Positions 47,432 to 59,182 of a stretch of 64,000 bases of DNA are shown piece after piece. Under the pieces are notes generated by a model, which worked only from the letters and a program-made list of their open reading frames with translations, searched no databases and was not told the DNA's origin. Where the stretch lies: assembly GCA_947579605.1 (NCBI GenBank), contig OX388307.1, forward strand, positions 22,917,237 through 22,981,236. Direction: 5' to 3'. The DNA is from Athripsodes cinereus (lineage: Eukaryota > Arthropoda > Insecta > Trichoptera > Leptoceridae). Both the position numbers and the translations under genes were made by a program. Position 1 is the stretch's first letter; each line of letters opens with the position of its first letter.

Positions 47432-48223
47432 GAACTGTAGCAGAAATGGTAAAGCTATTCAATTTATGATTATTTGATGTCATTAAATAACTCAAAGATT
47501 TCAATCTTTTACAAATATAGTGTATTTTAATCATTTTATACATTATGAATAATATAAAAAAGTTAAATTACTATCGGAGGTATGAAAATCCATAACAAGA
47601 AACATTATTATGAAAAATAAGAAATTATATTATGAAAGAGGAATAATTGCTTTAATATTTATAAGGCAAGTTGTATCCGAGTACATAAATGATGTAAGTG
47701 TGGTGACAACAACATGGAGTTGTTTCATTATGATGCTTATGAATTATGTCCACACTGTAAATCACATTATAAATATTTCAGGCTGTTTGAGTGGATATAT
47801 GTATGTCTTATATATTATTATCTGTGCGTACGTAATATAATATCTTATGTACGAGTATGTTTTATCATATTACGTGCTTTTGAGATTTGCTCCTTCACCA
47901 AAAGATAATATTTACGCGTATTCAATCAGTCGTTTGCGGTATTTTTCAATTTTATTTTCGTTTTTAACACATCACAATACAATACATTATTTCTATTTTG
48001 CATTTTTATTAGTAAATTAATAAATAAATTTGTTCTTCGTACAAACTTCTATATGTATTGAACATCTATCTTGTTTTCTGGCAATTTAAAATTTTAATGT
48101 ATCTTCTTCAGAGATCATTTCTGAAATATTATGCCAATAGTTAATATAATTATACAATCTAAATCATTGAATCAAAATACGAAAAAACTTCCATTTTTTT
48201 TTAAATATTCAATATTGTATTTG

Positions 48224-48470
48224 ACGACCGGTGCGGCGCGGAGGCTAACGCACTTGCCTTTGTGTCACAAGGTCCCGGGTTTGTTTCCAGGCCAGAGCAA
48301 AGTGAAGAATGACCTTTTGTCGTGGGTCTGGGTGCTACATGTATAAGTGTTTAGTGCATTGTATATATGAGTATCGTCGCGTTACTACCTATAATTCAAG
48401 ATTCATATCTTAATATGGGACTAGCTCGATGTGCGTGAATTGTCTATACATGATATGTTATGTTATGTAC
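48224..48470 (+). mobile_element. tRNA-derived SINE, family S2, copy 3
   Basis: A-box region TGCGGCGCGGAGGCTAAC and a mutated B box (GGTTTGTTTCC), then the S2 body and the ATGTTATGTTATG tail. The B-box changes suggest it is transcriptionally inert. Confidence 0.85.
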
Positions 48471-48479
48471 TAGCCTTAA

Positions 48480-49777
48480 TTACGAATTGTGATTATGATT
48501 CTCTGAAAGATGTCGAGTTGTTAGTAGCTAGTAAGTAGATGAAATAATAAAAAATAATAATAATAATATTATAGAAGATTGCATTACAATAATAATGATT
48601 ATTAGTCGCTGTAGAGACGTGGAGACAGTATTACTCTGCCATGGATCATCATTACAATAAATTCCTATCTAATAATTACATATCATTAATATTAACTACA
48701 TAAACTTACTACATACTTAGGTACCTTTAAAATAAAACTATTTCTAATTCATACACAGAGTTATGTTATTTTTTTCATTTTAAATCATTTTCGATCTGTT
48801 ATCATTATATTTTACAAAATGAAAAATATTTATTGAATATTTTAGTAGACAAATAGTACAATTTCTGAGTGTTACCATTCTGAATCTGTTATTTTATTAT
48901 GGTATGACGTGAAAATGAATAATTACGTGACTTAGTCCACAGGCTCCGTTTAAAAGATGTCGTTGTTCTGAAAAAGAAAACATACATACAATAGGCGTGC
49001 TTATTGCGTATAGACAATATTTTTCAGTAAACCTGTATATACGCGTGACAGACATTATTTTTTTATAAAAAGAGAATTAATTACATGTAACATCTTATAA
49101 TGTACATATCTATTAAATGAAGAGAGATAGATACCTTTTTATTAATTTTACTTAAATTACGTTCTCGCGTAATATCCATCTCTACATCGATGCATTATAC
49201 TAGAACGGAAATTTCAGTTAGAGACTGGGCTGTTAAGGAAACGCCTTTGCAATTTTATTTTATTTTTGAACAATATGTGAAACTAATGCATGCCTATAAA
49301 AAAATCAAGGAATCAAAATTAATGGAATTATTCATTAATTTTTCGTGCGGAATCCCAGAAAACCAGTCAAACTGATTTTCAGCATTGTGCGAAAAGCACG
49401 ACACGGAAAGATGCATCAAAAATACCCTCAATAGAGCATGGGACAGAGCACAACAGAATTGAATTTAATATTTCTGTATTAACATTGTGAAGTAAAATTA
49501 TAAATTGTTTTAAATATAAAAATATCACTGTTTTTTGTTTCACATAAATGTATACATCGTACCTCACAAACACGCCAAGCGCTTTCAGCAACGAATTGGC
49601 AATATCAGGGCTGAGTATCAAAATTAGTAAAAAAATAATATACATACTTTCATTAGAAAATTCAAACAATATTGTTATTGCATAATTTTGAATTATAGTC
49701 ACGCAGCAGCTACTTATCAAAAAAACATAATAACTATAAAAATTATCATTGTTGAAGGGTGTTTGTGTTCACAAATA
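48480..49777. other. Gene-free AT-rich stretch
   Basis: Nothing supported. AAT microsatellite near 48548-48570. The frame at 49379-49720 on the minus strand has hydrophobic runs but no recognisable family. Confidence 0.4.
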
Positions 49778-50023
49778 TTAAGGGTTTTCCCACCACTTTC
49801 CCCTGGATGTTTTAAGAGCTGAGCTCCTATATCATCCAGACTCAACAAAACAAAAGAAAAATTCAAAGGGAGGGCTCAGGATTTGCCTTATGGGCTCCCC
49901 CCGACAAAATCCTCCCCTAAACTACAACCCTTAATGTCCCTTGGAGGAGATACTCACTACAAGGCACTACTCACTACTACAATATTCTTACAAACTATGT
50001 TCTTACAGTTACGTATTGCTACG
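49778..50023 (+). mobile_element. Short repeat R4, copy 2
   Basis: Nearly identical to 18040-18285, from TTAAGGGTTTTCCC to TTACGTATTGCTAC. Non-coding. No obvious target duplication here. Confidence 0.8.
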
Positions 50024-50361
50024 TACTAAAATTCTTAACACTAAAGACAACACTTTACAGCTTATTATCTAAGTAGTAGAGTATTCAAGACAATAATAAT
50101 AAATGCTTACCAATCATACCCACCACTGCCAAACACGAAATTTCTTCCTTACTGAATTTGAAAGAAACAAAGAAAGGGAAATAAACACATTAAACTTCCA
50201 AGGCTAGAGTATGAAAGTGGAAGCAAATAAGCAATTGATCAAAAAAAAAAGAAAAAAATGACAAAACCAAGGGACAGAGTGCTTGAAAAGCCACCTCCAA
50301 CGACAGAAGTAGGACATGCACAAAACAAGTAAGAGAGTTCAGCGGCTCGGTCACCAAATTA

Positions 50362-50546
50362 TCAGGATGAATCCACTGGTGGCAGTCCAGGTCGACGAAG
50401 ATCATCCCACTTAAGCTTCCAGGCTTCTACAAAATTTTTGAAGCATTTGAAGTTTGTAGCATTAAGGGTTAATTCTTCAAACCAAACTGGTCTTGGAGTG
50501 TCCACACTCAAACCCCGAATCATATCGTCTCTGGTGTTCACACTGT
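50362..50546 (-). CDS. Candidate terminal exon or captured gene fragment
   Basis: On the minus strand an acceptor-like ATTTTCACAG precedes about 60 open codons: VNTRDDMIRGLSVDTPRPVW, then FEELTLNATNFKCFKNFVEA, then WKLKWDDLRRPGLPPVDSS and a TGA. Composition is more protein-like than the surrounding AT-rich DNA (four Trp/Pro-rich clusters, normal charge balance). I do not recognise it. The DNA immediately upstream on that strand is the left part of a PLE-type foldback, so this may be host sequence captured by, or interrupted by, that element, or part of a transposon protein. Confidence 0.3.
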
Positions 50547-50562
50547 GAAAATTCATATTAAA

Positions 50563-50746
50563 TAATTTATAAATAATTAAAAACACTGTTATATTTTCAC
50601 TATATTTATTTAAACTCTAACGTTTTCGCCCACTTCAATGGGAAAAATTGAGTACTCTTGAGAATGCCCATTGAAGTGGGCGAAAACGTTAGAGTTTAAA
50701 TAAATATAGTGAAAATATAACAGTGTTTTTAATTATTTATAAATTA
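50563..50746. mobile_element. Foldback element with hammerhead-like core
   Basis: Inverted arms of about 80 bp (50563-50642 and 50667-50746), virtually perfect, with a 24-base centre. The + strand core CTTGAGAATG - CCCA/TGGG - CGAAAACG is at 50657-50690. The outer part of the arm includes AAAAACACTGTT, also found in the 53-kb foldback. Non-coding. Confidence 0.8.
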
Positions 50747-51944
50747 TAAAAATTATCTATACTCACGCATGCTACTGATTTCAACAGAAAACCTTTTGGT
50801 ATTTCAGTATTCGTATTGTAATCTCATGCACTTCCTTCTATGACAAAACTATTATTTATATACTAGAGATAGAGAAGATACAATGTTGTTACATATAAAA
50901 GGACAATAATGTTTGTACATTATATTATTATGAGTATTATTATGTTATCTTGTATGTCGGTGCTTTTATTAACAACACTATTTTATTAATATCACAAATG
51001 TTCACTAAGTAGTAATATGTAAATCGCTTAGGCCCACTTCTGCTTTCTGTAGGTACATATATGTATATATATCTATGTATGTATAATATTATATTATTGT
51101 GTATCGTATCTAAATGGCATCTTCAGGTACCAATGCGATATTGTTACATACATAATGCAACCATTTTAGTAACATAATAATAATAATAACAACGATATTA
51201 CATAGATACATAATTATGGTGATATAGTAAATGTTCACATATAGGTACTAACCTTAGTTGGTATCAATGAAATATGACGCATTGTTTCAATGTATTGTTA
51301 TAATGTTTGTAAACATTATGTAATTTTTAATATAATTATCTGCTTTGATCGCAGGAGAGACTGTTTTAATTTTTCGGTGTTTATATTCATGAATGCTTCT
51401 AGACATTATTATTCGCGACATAATAATTTAGAATAAACTTGGAGATGTTGCCAACATGTTTTCTCTCAGATATTCAGACGTATGAAAGTGTAGGTACCTA
51501 CTCGATTTATAGATAGATATAACAAAATGTATGCATTATAAGTTGTTGCATAATAATTATTATTATTATTTAGTCCTACCTCTGTGGACCGGGTGCATTT
51601 GAATATGTAGATTATCAGTTCTGTTTACACAACACCATGTCGGACCTCCCACACTTCATATCAGTAGGTACCATCCGATATATATATATATATACCTACA
51701 CGATGTTCATACAATATTGTAAATACTCGTACCTATCACTATGCTAAATAATTACAATATTCAACTTACCCGCCGACTTTTCTACCAAATATTAACAAAT
51801 TAACATAAGTATATAGACTTACATAATACCTATGTATACACATTGTAAGAAGGTGCATGTGCTCTCTTTATCTATCTTAATTATTATATAGTTTTCTGGG
51901 ACGTGACTTATCTTTGAACAAAATCTACTATCACTACATCATCA

Positions 51945-52250
51945 CAGCATATTTCACAACTGGGGTAGCCAGCAAACCAGCCGCATGTAATAAACATGGA
52001 AGCCATATTTTCCATACCAACAAAAATTAAGATATTCAGGGTGGGTGGTAAACCTCATCGCTGAATTTATCAATTTTTTATAACCCCTGCCTTTGACAAG
52101 ATACTCGAAAACTTATGGAAAAGATTTATGTAATGTAGGTACTATTTTGTAATATGTGCCAAAAGACTGTATATTTGCTTGGTTAATAAATAAATAAATA
52201 AATAAAAAAAAGAATAAGAAATCAATGCTTTGCCGGGTGCTCCGCGGTGT
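51945..52250 (-). repeat. Dispersed repeat R3, minus-strand copy with insertion
   Basis: Reverse-complement R3 from the GGGGTAGCCAGCAAACC block to GCCGGGTGCTCCGCGG. It is interrupted at about 52139-52225 by a short retroposon 3' end with an (AAAT)n run (52180-52205). Confidence 0.65.
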
Positions 52251-52741
52251 ATGTAGAACAAAATCTCTTGTAAAATCAGTGATATGTTACAACTAGATTC
52301 GCAATGTCATACAAATATTCTCTAAAAATGTGTACCCACCCGTCGAGGTAGAATACCTGAGTAATATATATTCATCTCTTTTCTTATGTATATATTCATC
52401 TCTATCTACCGGCCTTTGTCGTCTGTAATAATCCCCATTCACATATTGTCTATCTCTTGTTATCTACAAACAATTTATATGTGTGTCGCTTTTTTTCAAA
52501 CTAAAAATTGCGGCACCAAGGACCGCAAAGAGATTTTATTGATGGTACATGTTTGAGATTCATATTGCAAATCTAGGTATAACATATCACTGTGTAAAAT
52601 AGTATTGAGATATCATACGATTGTAAACTGCGGTAGGCATATAGGTTTTATATTGTATTGTTGTATGAAATGTCAAATCATGTTACAAAATATTTGTCAA
52701 TAATTTTTATATCATCGTAATTTATTTTTTTAAACTCTGTA

Positions 52742-52942
52742 TCTATGTTTCACATCGTAAGTCGGGTCACTCATATTAAATCCAATACAAATCCAAGAAC
52801 GAATAGAAATAGAGATGAATTCTTGTACTCGGCGATTGACGCTCATAATAGAGTTCCTGATTACATCAGGAGGCTGAATGATGGGAAATGCTTCGGAAAG
52901 CAGATAAAGAAGCTATTGTTTAACAATGAGCTAAGATGATTC
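52742..52942 (+). pseudogene. LINE C-terminal fragment
   Basis: The frame contains RTNRNRDEFLYSAIDAHNRV, then PDYIRRLND and FGKQIKKLLFNNELR before the stop. The pattern (L)FYSAI..(Y/H)N.VP..IR......FKK.LK..L is the C-terminus of CR1/jockey-group LINE ORF2. No palm motif. 5'-truncated. Confidence 0.6.
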
Positions 52943-53111
52943 ATATTTGTGTGCCTTCTGAGACCAGCGACATACATGTAATACAAAAAATATAATAAAT
53001 GAAATATAATGATTTGGAGTTTGTTGAGATAAATAAAAAAAATAAGTGAAATCATTATATTTTTTATAATATTTTCAATGTAATCCGTCAATTTATGTGT
53101 ATCCATATCAA

Positions 53112-53260
53112 ATGAATTTAAAAAAACTTATACTTTTTTATACACACTTATATTTTTTATTTTTGTAGACAATATTGTTTCGTCTCTTAATTATCTCATT
53201 ATCAATACTATAGTATCAATACTACAAAGTGTATAAAAAGTATAAGTTTTTTAAATTCAT
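53112..53260. mobile_element. Small MITE with inverted ends
   Basis: ATGAATTTAAAAAAACTTAT at 53112 is mirrored by ATAAGTTTTTTAAATTCAT ending 53260; the arms are about 35 bp with small indels. 149 bp, non-coding. It lies 25 bp from the next foldback. Confidence 0.7.
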
Positions 53261-53284
53261 CATTATATTTAATTTATTTTTTGT

Positions 53285-53498
53285 ACATATTTGATATCAA
53301 TAAAACACTGTTTTACTTTTCACTATTAATTTATTATTACTCAAGCGCTTTCGTCAAGTTAGCTTGACATTTTCAAGAGAACCAGTTCAAGAAAGAATCA
53401 GTTCTCTTGAAAATGTCAAGCTAACTTGACGAAAGCGCTTGAGTAATAATAAATTAATAGTGAAAAGTAAAACAGTGTTTTATTGATATCAAATATGT
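53285..53498. mobile_element. Perfect foldback with hammerhead-like core
   Basis: A 98-bp arm (53285-53382) is exactly mirrored at 53401-53498 around an 18-base loop. The + strand core CTTGAAAATG - TCAAG/CTTGA - CGAAAGCGC is at 53406-53440. Arms contain AATAAAACACTGTTTTAC. The absence of mismatches implies a very young element or strand conversion. Confidence 0.88.
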
Positions 53499-53509
53499 TT
53501 AAAATGTCT

Positions 53510-54590
53510 TTTCACAATGTGAACACACAAACTCTAGATTATTTTTTGTATTACATGTATTTATGGCTACCCCATTTGTAGGAGATACTGTGATGGTATA
53601 AATGTAGATAATTATTATTCGACAGTACATAAGTGTAGTAAACTTCTAGACTCAAATGTATGGGAATGAATGATCTGATTAAATTCTCAAGTATTATAAA
53701 AGATCTCAATTACCTTTAGATACAAATATTAGTTGCTAAACATTATGATCAAAGCTTAGCAACTAATATTTCTGCAGATATCTTAGTTACAGTAATTATA
53801 ATTCGTAGTATTAATGTTAACACAAGTTACCTACGTATAATAATATAACTACATACATCTATAAGAAGCAATATGTTACACATAATATCATTATACGAAT
53901 ATCTTTAATAATAATTGATTTAAATTATATTATATGACGTGATACTTTTAAAAATATTTCCATCGAATGACTTTATAACGATTTGATTGACGTGTTACAT
54001 TTTTCTCGATCAAAGATTAGAAAACTTCGGATCGTATTATCAAAACTCGTTTTCGAATCCTGTACTTAACTCATGGTCTAATACATGATTAATATTAACA
54101 AAATAATATCAAATACTTTTGTACACTAGATCTGGTTCACTTACCATTAGAACATATTTTTATTAATTGGATCTAATGTAATTTGTTATATACCTACATA
54201 AAATACAAATACTGGGGTATGAAAATAATGCTGATAGACAAAGTTCATAAACGTACCGCAATTACCACTTACCTACTCATATTTATTCGAGTAATATTTA
54301 AACAAATTCTTTATAATTGACTCATGTTTAAAATAATAGGTAGATATGTAAACAGAAATTTATCTGGACGTGTTTAATTCTATAATAAAAGAAAATTCAA
54401 TAGTAGATATGTATGTCTTTTTCTGGATTCTAAATAGTTCCTACACATTCACACCTCTACGATCCACTAAGGATAAGGAGCACACTGCGAAAATGATCAT
54501 CTCAATTTCCGTCCGACTTTTTCTACTTCTGTGATGTCGTCTGGACCACTAAGAACCTTGTGAATGAAGAAAAAACAGTACATTTTTGAA
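53510..54590. other. Gene-free stretch
   Basis: A short R3 3' fragment at 53568-53610; a 17-base inverted pair TTAGTTGCTAA.. / ..TTAGCAACTAA near 53730-53765. Nothing else supported. Confidence 0.4.
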
Positions 54591-54680
54591 ATTTTGATGT
54601 TATTGATCGAAGGTACTTGTTGGGAACCCACTTCAAGATAAATTGAAAAAAAAAAACAGTATGATGTAGTTAATTTCCAA
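54590..54680 (+). repeat. PLE-end-like repeat R5, copy 2
   Basis: TTGATGTTATTGATCGAAGG, TACTTGTTGGGAACCCACTT, CAAGATAAATTG, an A11 run, then CAGTATGATGTAGTTAATTTCC. Homologous to 41150-41260. Confidence 0.6.
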
Positions 54681-55519
54681 TATAACTTTTATTAACTTTA
54701 AAGAAAAATATAAATACATAAATAGGGGAGAATTTAAAGAAAAATATAAATACATATCTACCTTCTCCGGTATTCACCTTATTGCGAAATGTACATTTTT
54801 TGGTCAACTATCAATCTAAATTCTCAAGACATGACTAAATTAGGTAAATTTTCTCTTCGTTATTACAGTGATTACAGACATTTGAAAAAATCCTCGATGC
54901 ACAACCTTAATTTTGACGTGTACTTGATCATTATTATTATTTATTTCAAAACGAAGTGTATTGCACTCTTGAGCCTTTATTCAATGATATAAATGTTAGC
55001 ATTTACACAATACAAAATTTTATATGACGCCAACGTGACGATAGAATAGTTTTACGACCGTAATGTGAAAATATAGACAGATACACGTTTAGGTGAACAA
55101 AATAGTTAAGTCTACCAGATCTCGAAGTGTAAGAATCCAATAATCTTTACTAACACGGTCTATTTTTTATTTATTACAGTTGTTATTTATTTTATGTAGT
55201 AGATTATTTAATTAACCAAAATATTTTTATCGGGTTATAAAAAGTTTTAGCGTGGTTTTGATTGCAGGTTATAACTTAACCACCGGCGCTATACGCGCAA
55301 CTATTTTTATTATTATATTTCTTCAAGTAGACATACATACATATTATATTATTATAGCTACCTTCTGTAACCACAAACTTTGAACGTAACGAAATATTAA
55401 CAGCAAAATTTGTATACCAGATACATTTATACAAATAAATCTTTTCTCCTACAATATTTGTACAAAAGTTCTCTAAAGATATAAAAACTTATGTTTTTTC
55501 AGATTGTTGAGCCTTTTAA

Positions 55520-56242
55520 GAGCCCCGTTTAGCAAAAACGGTAAAATATTCTATTTTCAACAAATTTGATAGAAAAACTGCCAAAACTTGTTGACCCTTG
55601 CGAACATATTGATTTGATAAAATAAAAAATCAAATATTTATTACCAATATTAGTTTTTTACTAAAAAATAAATAAATCGCAGACTGACGAGATTTATTTA
55701 GGTACTCTTTGTTATATCAAAATACAAATTATTTGTAAAATATATATTTTTTATTATTCCTATCAAGCATATAAATACTATAGATTTTAGCAAACTTTTT
55801 TTAGTATACAAAAAGTTGGGTTCATGTGGTGATTTTTGGTTTCAAAATATGAGAAATTTATCAACATAAATTTTTTTTTAAGTCGGTAAATATCCATGAA
55901 AAAAAAAAACAAAAAAAAAATATTTTTTTTTTGTTCTATAATTGTAATAACCATCTAAGTATTTTCAATTTATAAATAAATATATGGAAATTTGTAGGAT
56001 TCTCGTGCATTGATGTACCAAACACACCCCCGAATTTGATTTTTAGAAATATGTTTTTTTATAAACGAAAACTATGAAGCTAAAATAGAGTTTTTTTTAA
56101 TGTTAAAGTTTGATATTGGTAATTAATATTTGTTTTCATATTTTATCATATCAAAATGTTCATCGGGTCAACAAGTTTTGAGAGTTTGTGTACCAAACTT
56201 GTTGAAAATTGAATGTTTTATCGTTTTTGCTAAAGGGGCCCC
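55520..56242. mobile_element. MITE-like element with ~85-bp inverted repeats
   Basis: The left end GAGCCCCGTTTAGCAAAAAC ... CCAAAACTTGTTGACCC (to about 55602) is mirrored, with mismatches, by 56163-56242 (GGGTCAACAAGTTTTG ... GCTAAAGGGGCCCC). TTAA is on both edges (55516-55519, 56243-56246). The 560-bp centre is A/T-rich with long A-runs and no frame. The superfamily is uncertain; the TTAA flanks would suit a piggyBac-type mechanism, but the termini are not typical. Confidence 0.75.
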
Positions 56243-56577
56243 TTAAGCTTTTATTCAGTAGTTATATTTCGATGATAACTTTTAAAATAAAAGACGTTTT
56301 GAAATATGTATATAATTTGAAAAAGTCCATTTTAAGAATAACCGTAGTACCTATGATAATAACTTCATTGTGTATGGTTTAGTATTAATTTGAAAGATAA
56401 CTTAATTTTAAAACCACAAATCAATATACGTGGTGATAACATATTATATCCATAATAATGTTTTATTCTTATTTCTCTTCAAAATATTTATTTTTATTTA
56501 CCTCAAACCTAATCGAAATTAATTCAATGGCTATATTGAATAAAACAAATTAATACTAAACTTACCATATTTGTAAC

Positions 56578-56640
56578 TGTAGTTAGTCCGCAGGTTACCC
56601 CAATTATTGGATATGCCGTGATACTATAGTAGTAACATAA
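56578..56640 (+). repeat. Dispersed repeat R3, 3' fragment
   Basis: GGTTACCCCAATTATTGGAT, then ATGCCGTGATACTATAGTAG. Confidence 0.65.
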
Positions 56641-56892
56641 TACATTATTTACCAATACATGGGTTCTTTCTAAAGACACCTTACATTGAGAGAATTATGC
56701 TCCAAATGGATTAATTTTTAAATATATCTAACATTATAATCATCGAACATGTAGGTTACTAAGTATAATAATGTATTTTATTATGTTAAGTTGATATACT
56801 AATACGTATATAAATACGTCATAAAACATGTCAAATGGATAAATAAATTCAATAAAAAAAACACAGTTCAAATTAGATACCAATACATTTTC

Positions 56893-56930
56893 AAACGTTT
56901 TCGTCCACGTTTATGGACATTCTCGAGAGT
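56893..56930 (-). ncRNA. Hammerhead-like core downstream of PLE remnant
   Basis: The minus strand reads CTCTCGAGAATG - TCCA/TGGA stem with a 6-base loop - CGAAAACG. The CUGAUGA box is degenerate (GAGAAUG). It sits about 75-110 bases after the stop of the PLE frame at 57006. Confidence 0.4.
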
Positions 56931-57005
56931 AATTAAATAAAACTTACAATGCTCTATGGATTGAGTTTAGAAAACAGGAAGTGCGGAGTGTCAGAAGGCC
57001 CAATA

Positions 57006-57262
57006 CTAGTTGGGGGGTGGGCTTAGTAACAAAGGGAGACGGGAAGAATTTGTTTGTTTACAGTATTGTTTAAGAATATGGGTTTTTAATGTTTCCATTG
57101 CATTTAGACGTCGATCACCATATTTAAAATATAGAACAAATGTACATTCCATATTAAATGAATGATTATGTTCAATACAGTGGCTCGCCATTTACGAATA
57201 ACAAGACAGACCCCTGAATCCTCATTATATCTGCATTTTACAGATCTTTCGGTTTCATCTAT
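57006..57262 (-). pseudogene. Penelope-like element GIY-YIG C-terminal remnant
   Basis: The minus strand has DETERSVKCRYNED (about 57255-57210), resembling the QTGRS...RF.EH segment that follows YIG. After a frame change comes ASHCIEHNHSFNMECTFVLY, then KYGDRRLNAMETLKTHILKQ, resembling the A.HC...NH.......L......RL..E...I segment that carries the zinc His residues and the catalytic Glu of PLE endonucleases. It stops at 57006. About 85 residues left; at least one frameshift. Followed in the same direction by a hammerhead-like core, the arrangement also seen at 44 kb. Confidence 0.6.
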
Positions 57263-57495
57263 ATTTACGGTATTACAATTTAGGTAATAAAAATAAAAAT
57301 AAAACACTGTATAACTTTATAATTTAATAATTTATTTATATTATATTTATTTATAATTTATAATTTATTACCTAAATTTAAAAATGAGCTTTCATAGTGT
57401 TACCTCTTCAAAAATAGAAAAGGTATTACAATTTTTACTATTAATCTTGTACATTTCACTACTATCCATTCTATGAATATATTCTTGTAATTAAT

Positions 57496-57560
57496 ATTGT
57501 CGACCGATGGTATTTGGTGGAAGTTCATGTTAAATTATTAATATTGAAACACTTAGGTAC
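57496..57560 (+). repeat. Hammerhead-element leader repeat
   Basis: GTCGACCGATGGTATTTGGT, GGAAGTTCATGTTAAATTA and AAACACTTA match 950-1004 immediately upstream of the hammerhead hairpin, but no CUGAUGA core follows here. Confidence 0.6.
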
Positions 57561-57659
57561 ACAATAAAATTATTTTAAATTAATTTTCATAGTAAGAACA
57601 CAAGTACTCTTTAATATTTAGATAATGTTTTTTTTAATATTGATATGAAAATGTGTTTA

Positions 57660-58183
57660 AATTATAAAGTTTATTTTATTTATTTATTCATCCACTTATA
57701 TACATTACAACGTACACATTTGATCTGAATGAGAAATAAATATAAAAAGTTAACTAAATAGACAATGTGGATACCTTTACACACCCGTACATACAATGAA
57801 ATTATGCAATCGGCATCCGCAGCTACCTCTACGGGCAAATGCCTGTATTGAGAAGAGCTGTTGTAAGCAACGCAAAAGGATCATGAAATCCTGTCATGCA
57901 TCCCAACATGAAGAAAATAAAATAATATAAAACTACACAAAGAGATCACACAGCATGACGAAATAACTTATTTTATTTATTTATTTTATTTATTTACAAA
58001 TATTTACGGCCAAAGCCTTTAACATGTTAAACCTCTGTATACATACAAAACATGTAAACAAAGGAAAGATCTGTTACAAAAAAAGACACAAAACAATTAG
58101 ACTAAAGAAACGAAAGTTTTACAGACAATATAACATTAATCATGTTATAATTATAAAAAAGATACAAAAATGTTAAAAAAAAA
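57660..58183. other. Retroelement-tail-like AT-rich DNA
   Basis: Two stretches starting with TTTATTTATTTATTCAT-type runs (57670 and 57965) followed by moderately GC sequence resemble reverse-oriented LINE 3' UTRs, like 27570-27700. No coding part. Confidence 0.35.
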
Positions 58184-58433
58184 TTGGTAAAGACATCACA
58201 AAGAGAAATCAAAGGTATATAAATGTCAAATATAGTAAAAAGTCAATTAGTTAAAATTCATAAGTTAAAAATTTGGTCAAGACATTACAAAGAGAAATCA
58301 AAGTGGTATAAAATTGTTAAATATAGTAAAAAGTCAGTTAGTTAAAATTCATAAGTTAAAAATTTGGTCAAGAACATTACAAAGAGAAATCAAAGTGGTA
58401 TGAAATTGTCAAATATAGTAAATAGTCAATAAA
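58184..58433. repeat. ~90-bp tandem repeat, 2.8 copies
   Basis: TTGGT(A/C)AAGA..CATCACAAAG recurs at 58184, 58273 and 58364 (periods 89 and 91), each with AAATATAGTAAAAAGTCA and AAAATTCATAAGTTAAAAA. Copies are diverged by a few bases. Confidence 0.85.
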
Positions 58434-59182
58434 AAATTGATATCTATATCTATATCTACACGTGCTAAGCAAGCCCTTACTTAGCCACTGCCTTAATTTA
58501 CTCTACCATCAACAAATTTTCCACAGGTGGAGTAAGTAGAAATTAAATTATATAACAAACATTGTCTCATAAAATAATTAACAAAACCGGGATAACAGGA
58601 ACGTCTTTATGATTAAAATATACATATTTATTTTGATTAGTCTATGTACCTACATAGTTGTGAAGTTAAATGTTTATATAAATGTGATCCTAGGTACAAA
58701 ACTACAATGTCAAATGAGTGTAATAAAGATTTTGATGAGATACCGAATTACTGTAGCTTCATGTCTTAACTGTTATCATCCATCATCACAGCGTGAAAAC
58801 CTACGCATTTTATATTAACATTATTCATACCTACAATTGGTACGAGTAGATGCCGACACACAATACGAGCAAAGCAAAATTGAAAAGTCAACGAAATAAA
58901 TATTTAAATACCAAAATATTTAAAAGACTATAAAAAGAGAATATTTAATATTTTTTTTCCATATCGCAGAAAATTTTCTTCAAATATCGTAAGAATCAGG
59001 AATTTCAATATTTTTAAATATACATATATGTTAGTAACGACCGTATGTTGTTATGTCATTTTATAAACCATATGAGGCATAGAAAAGACAACATCACTTT
59101 ATTTGGTTGTTCCCCAGAGAGGAGACTTGAGGCCGCAACCCATTCCTTTCCCCATAGGTAGATCAGAACAATGAGCTTGTAA

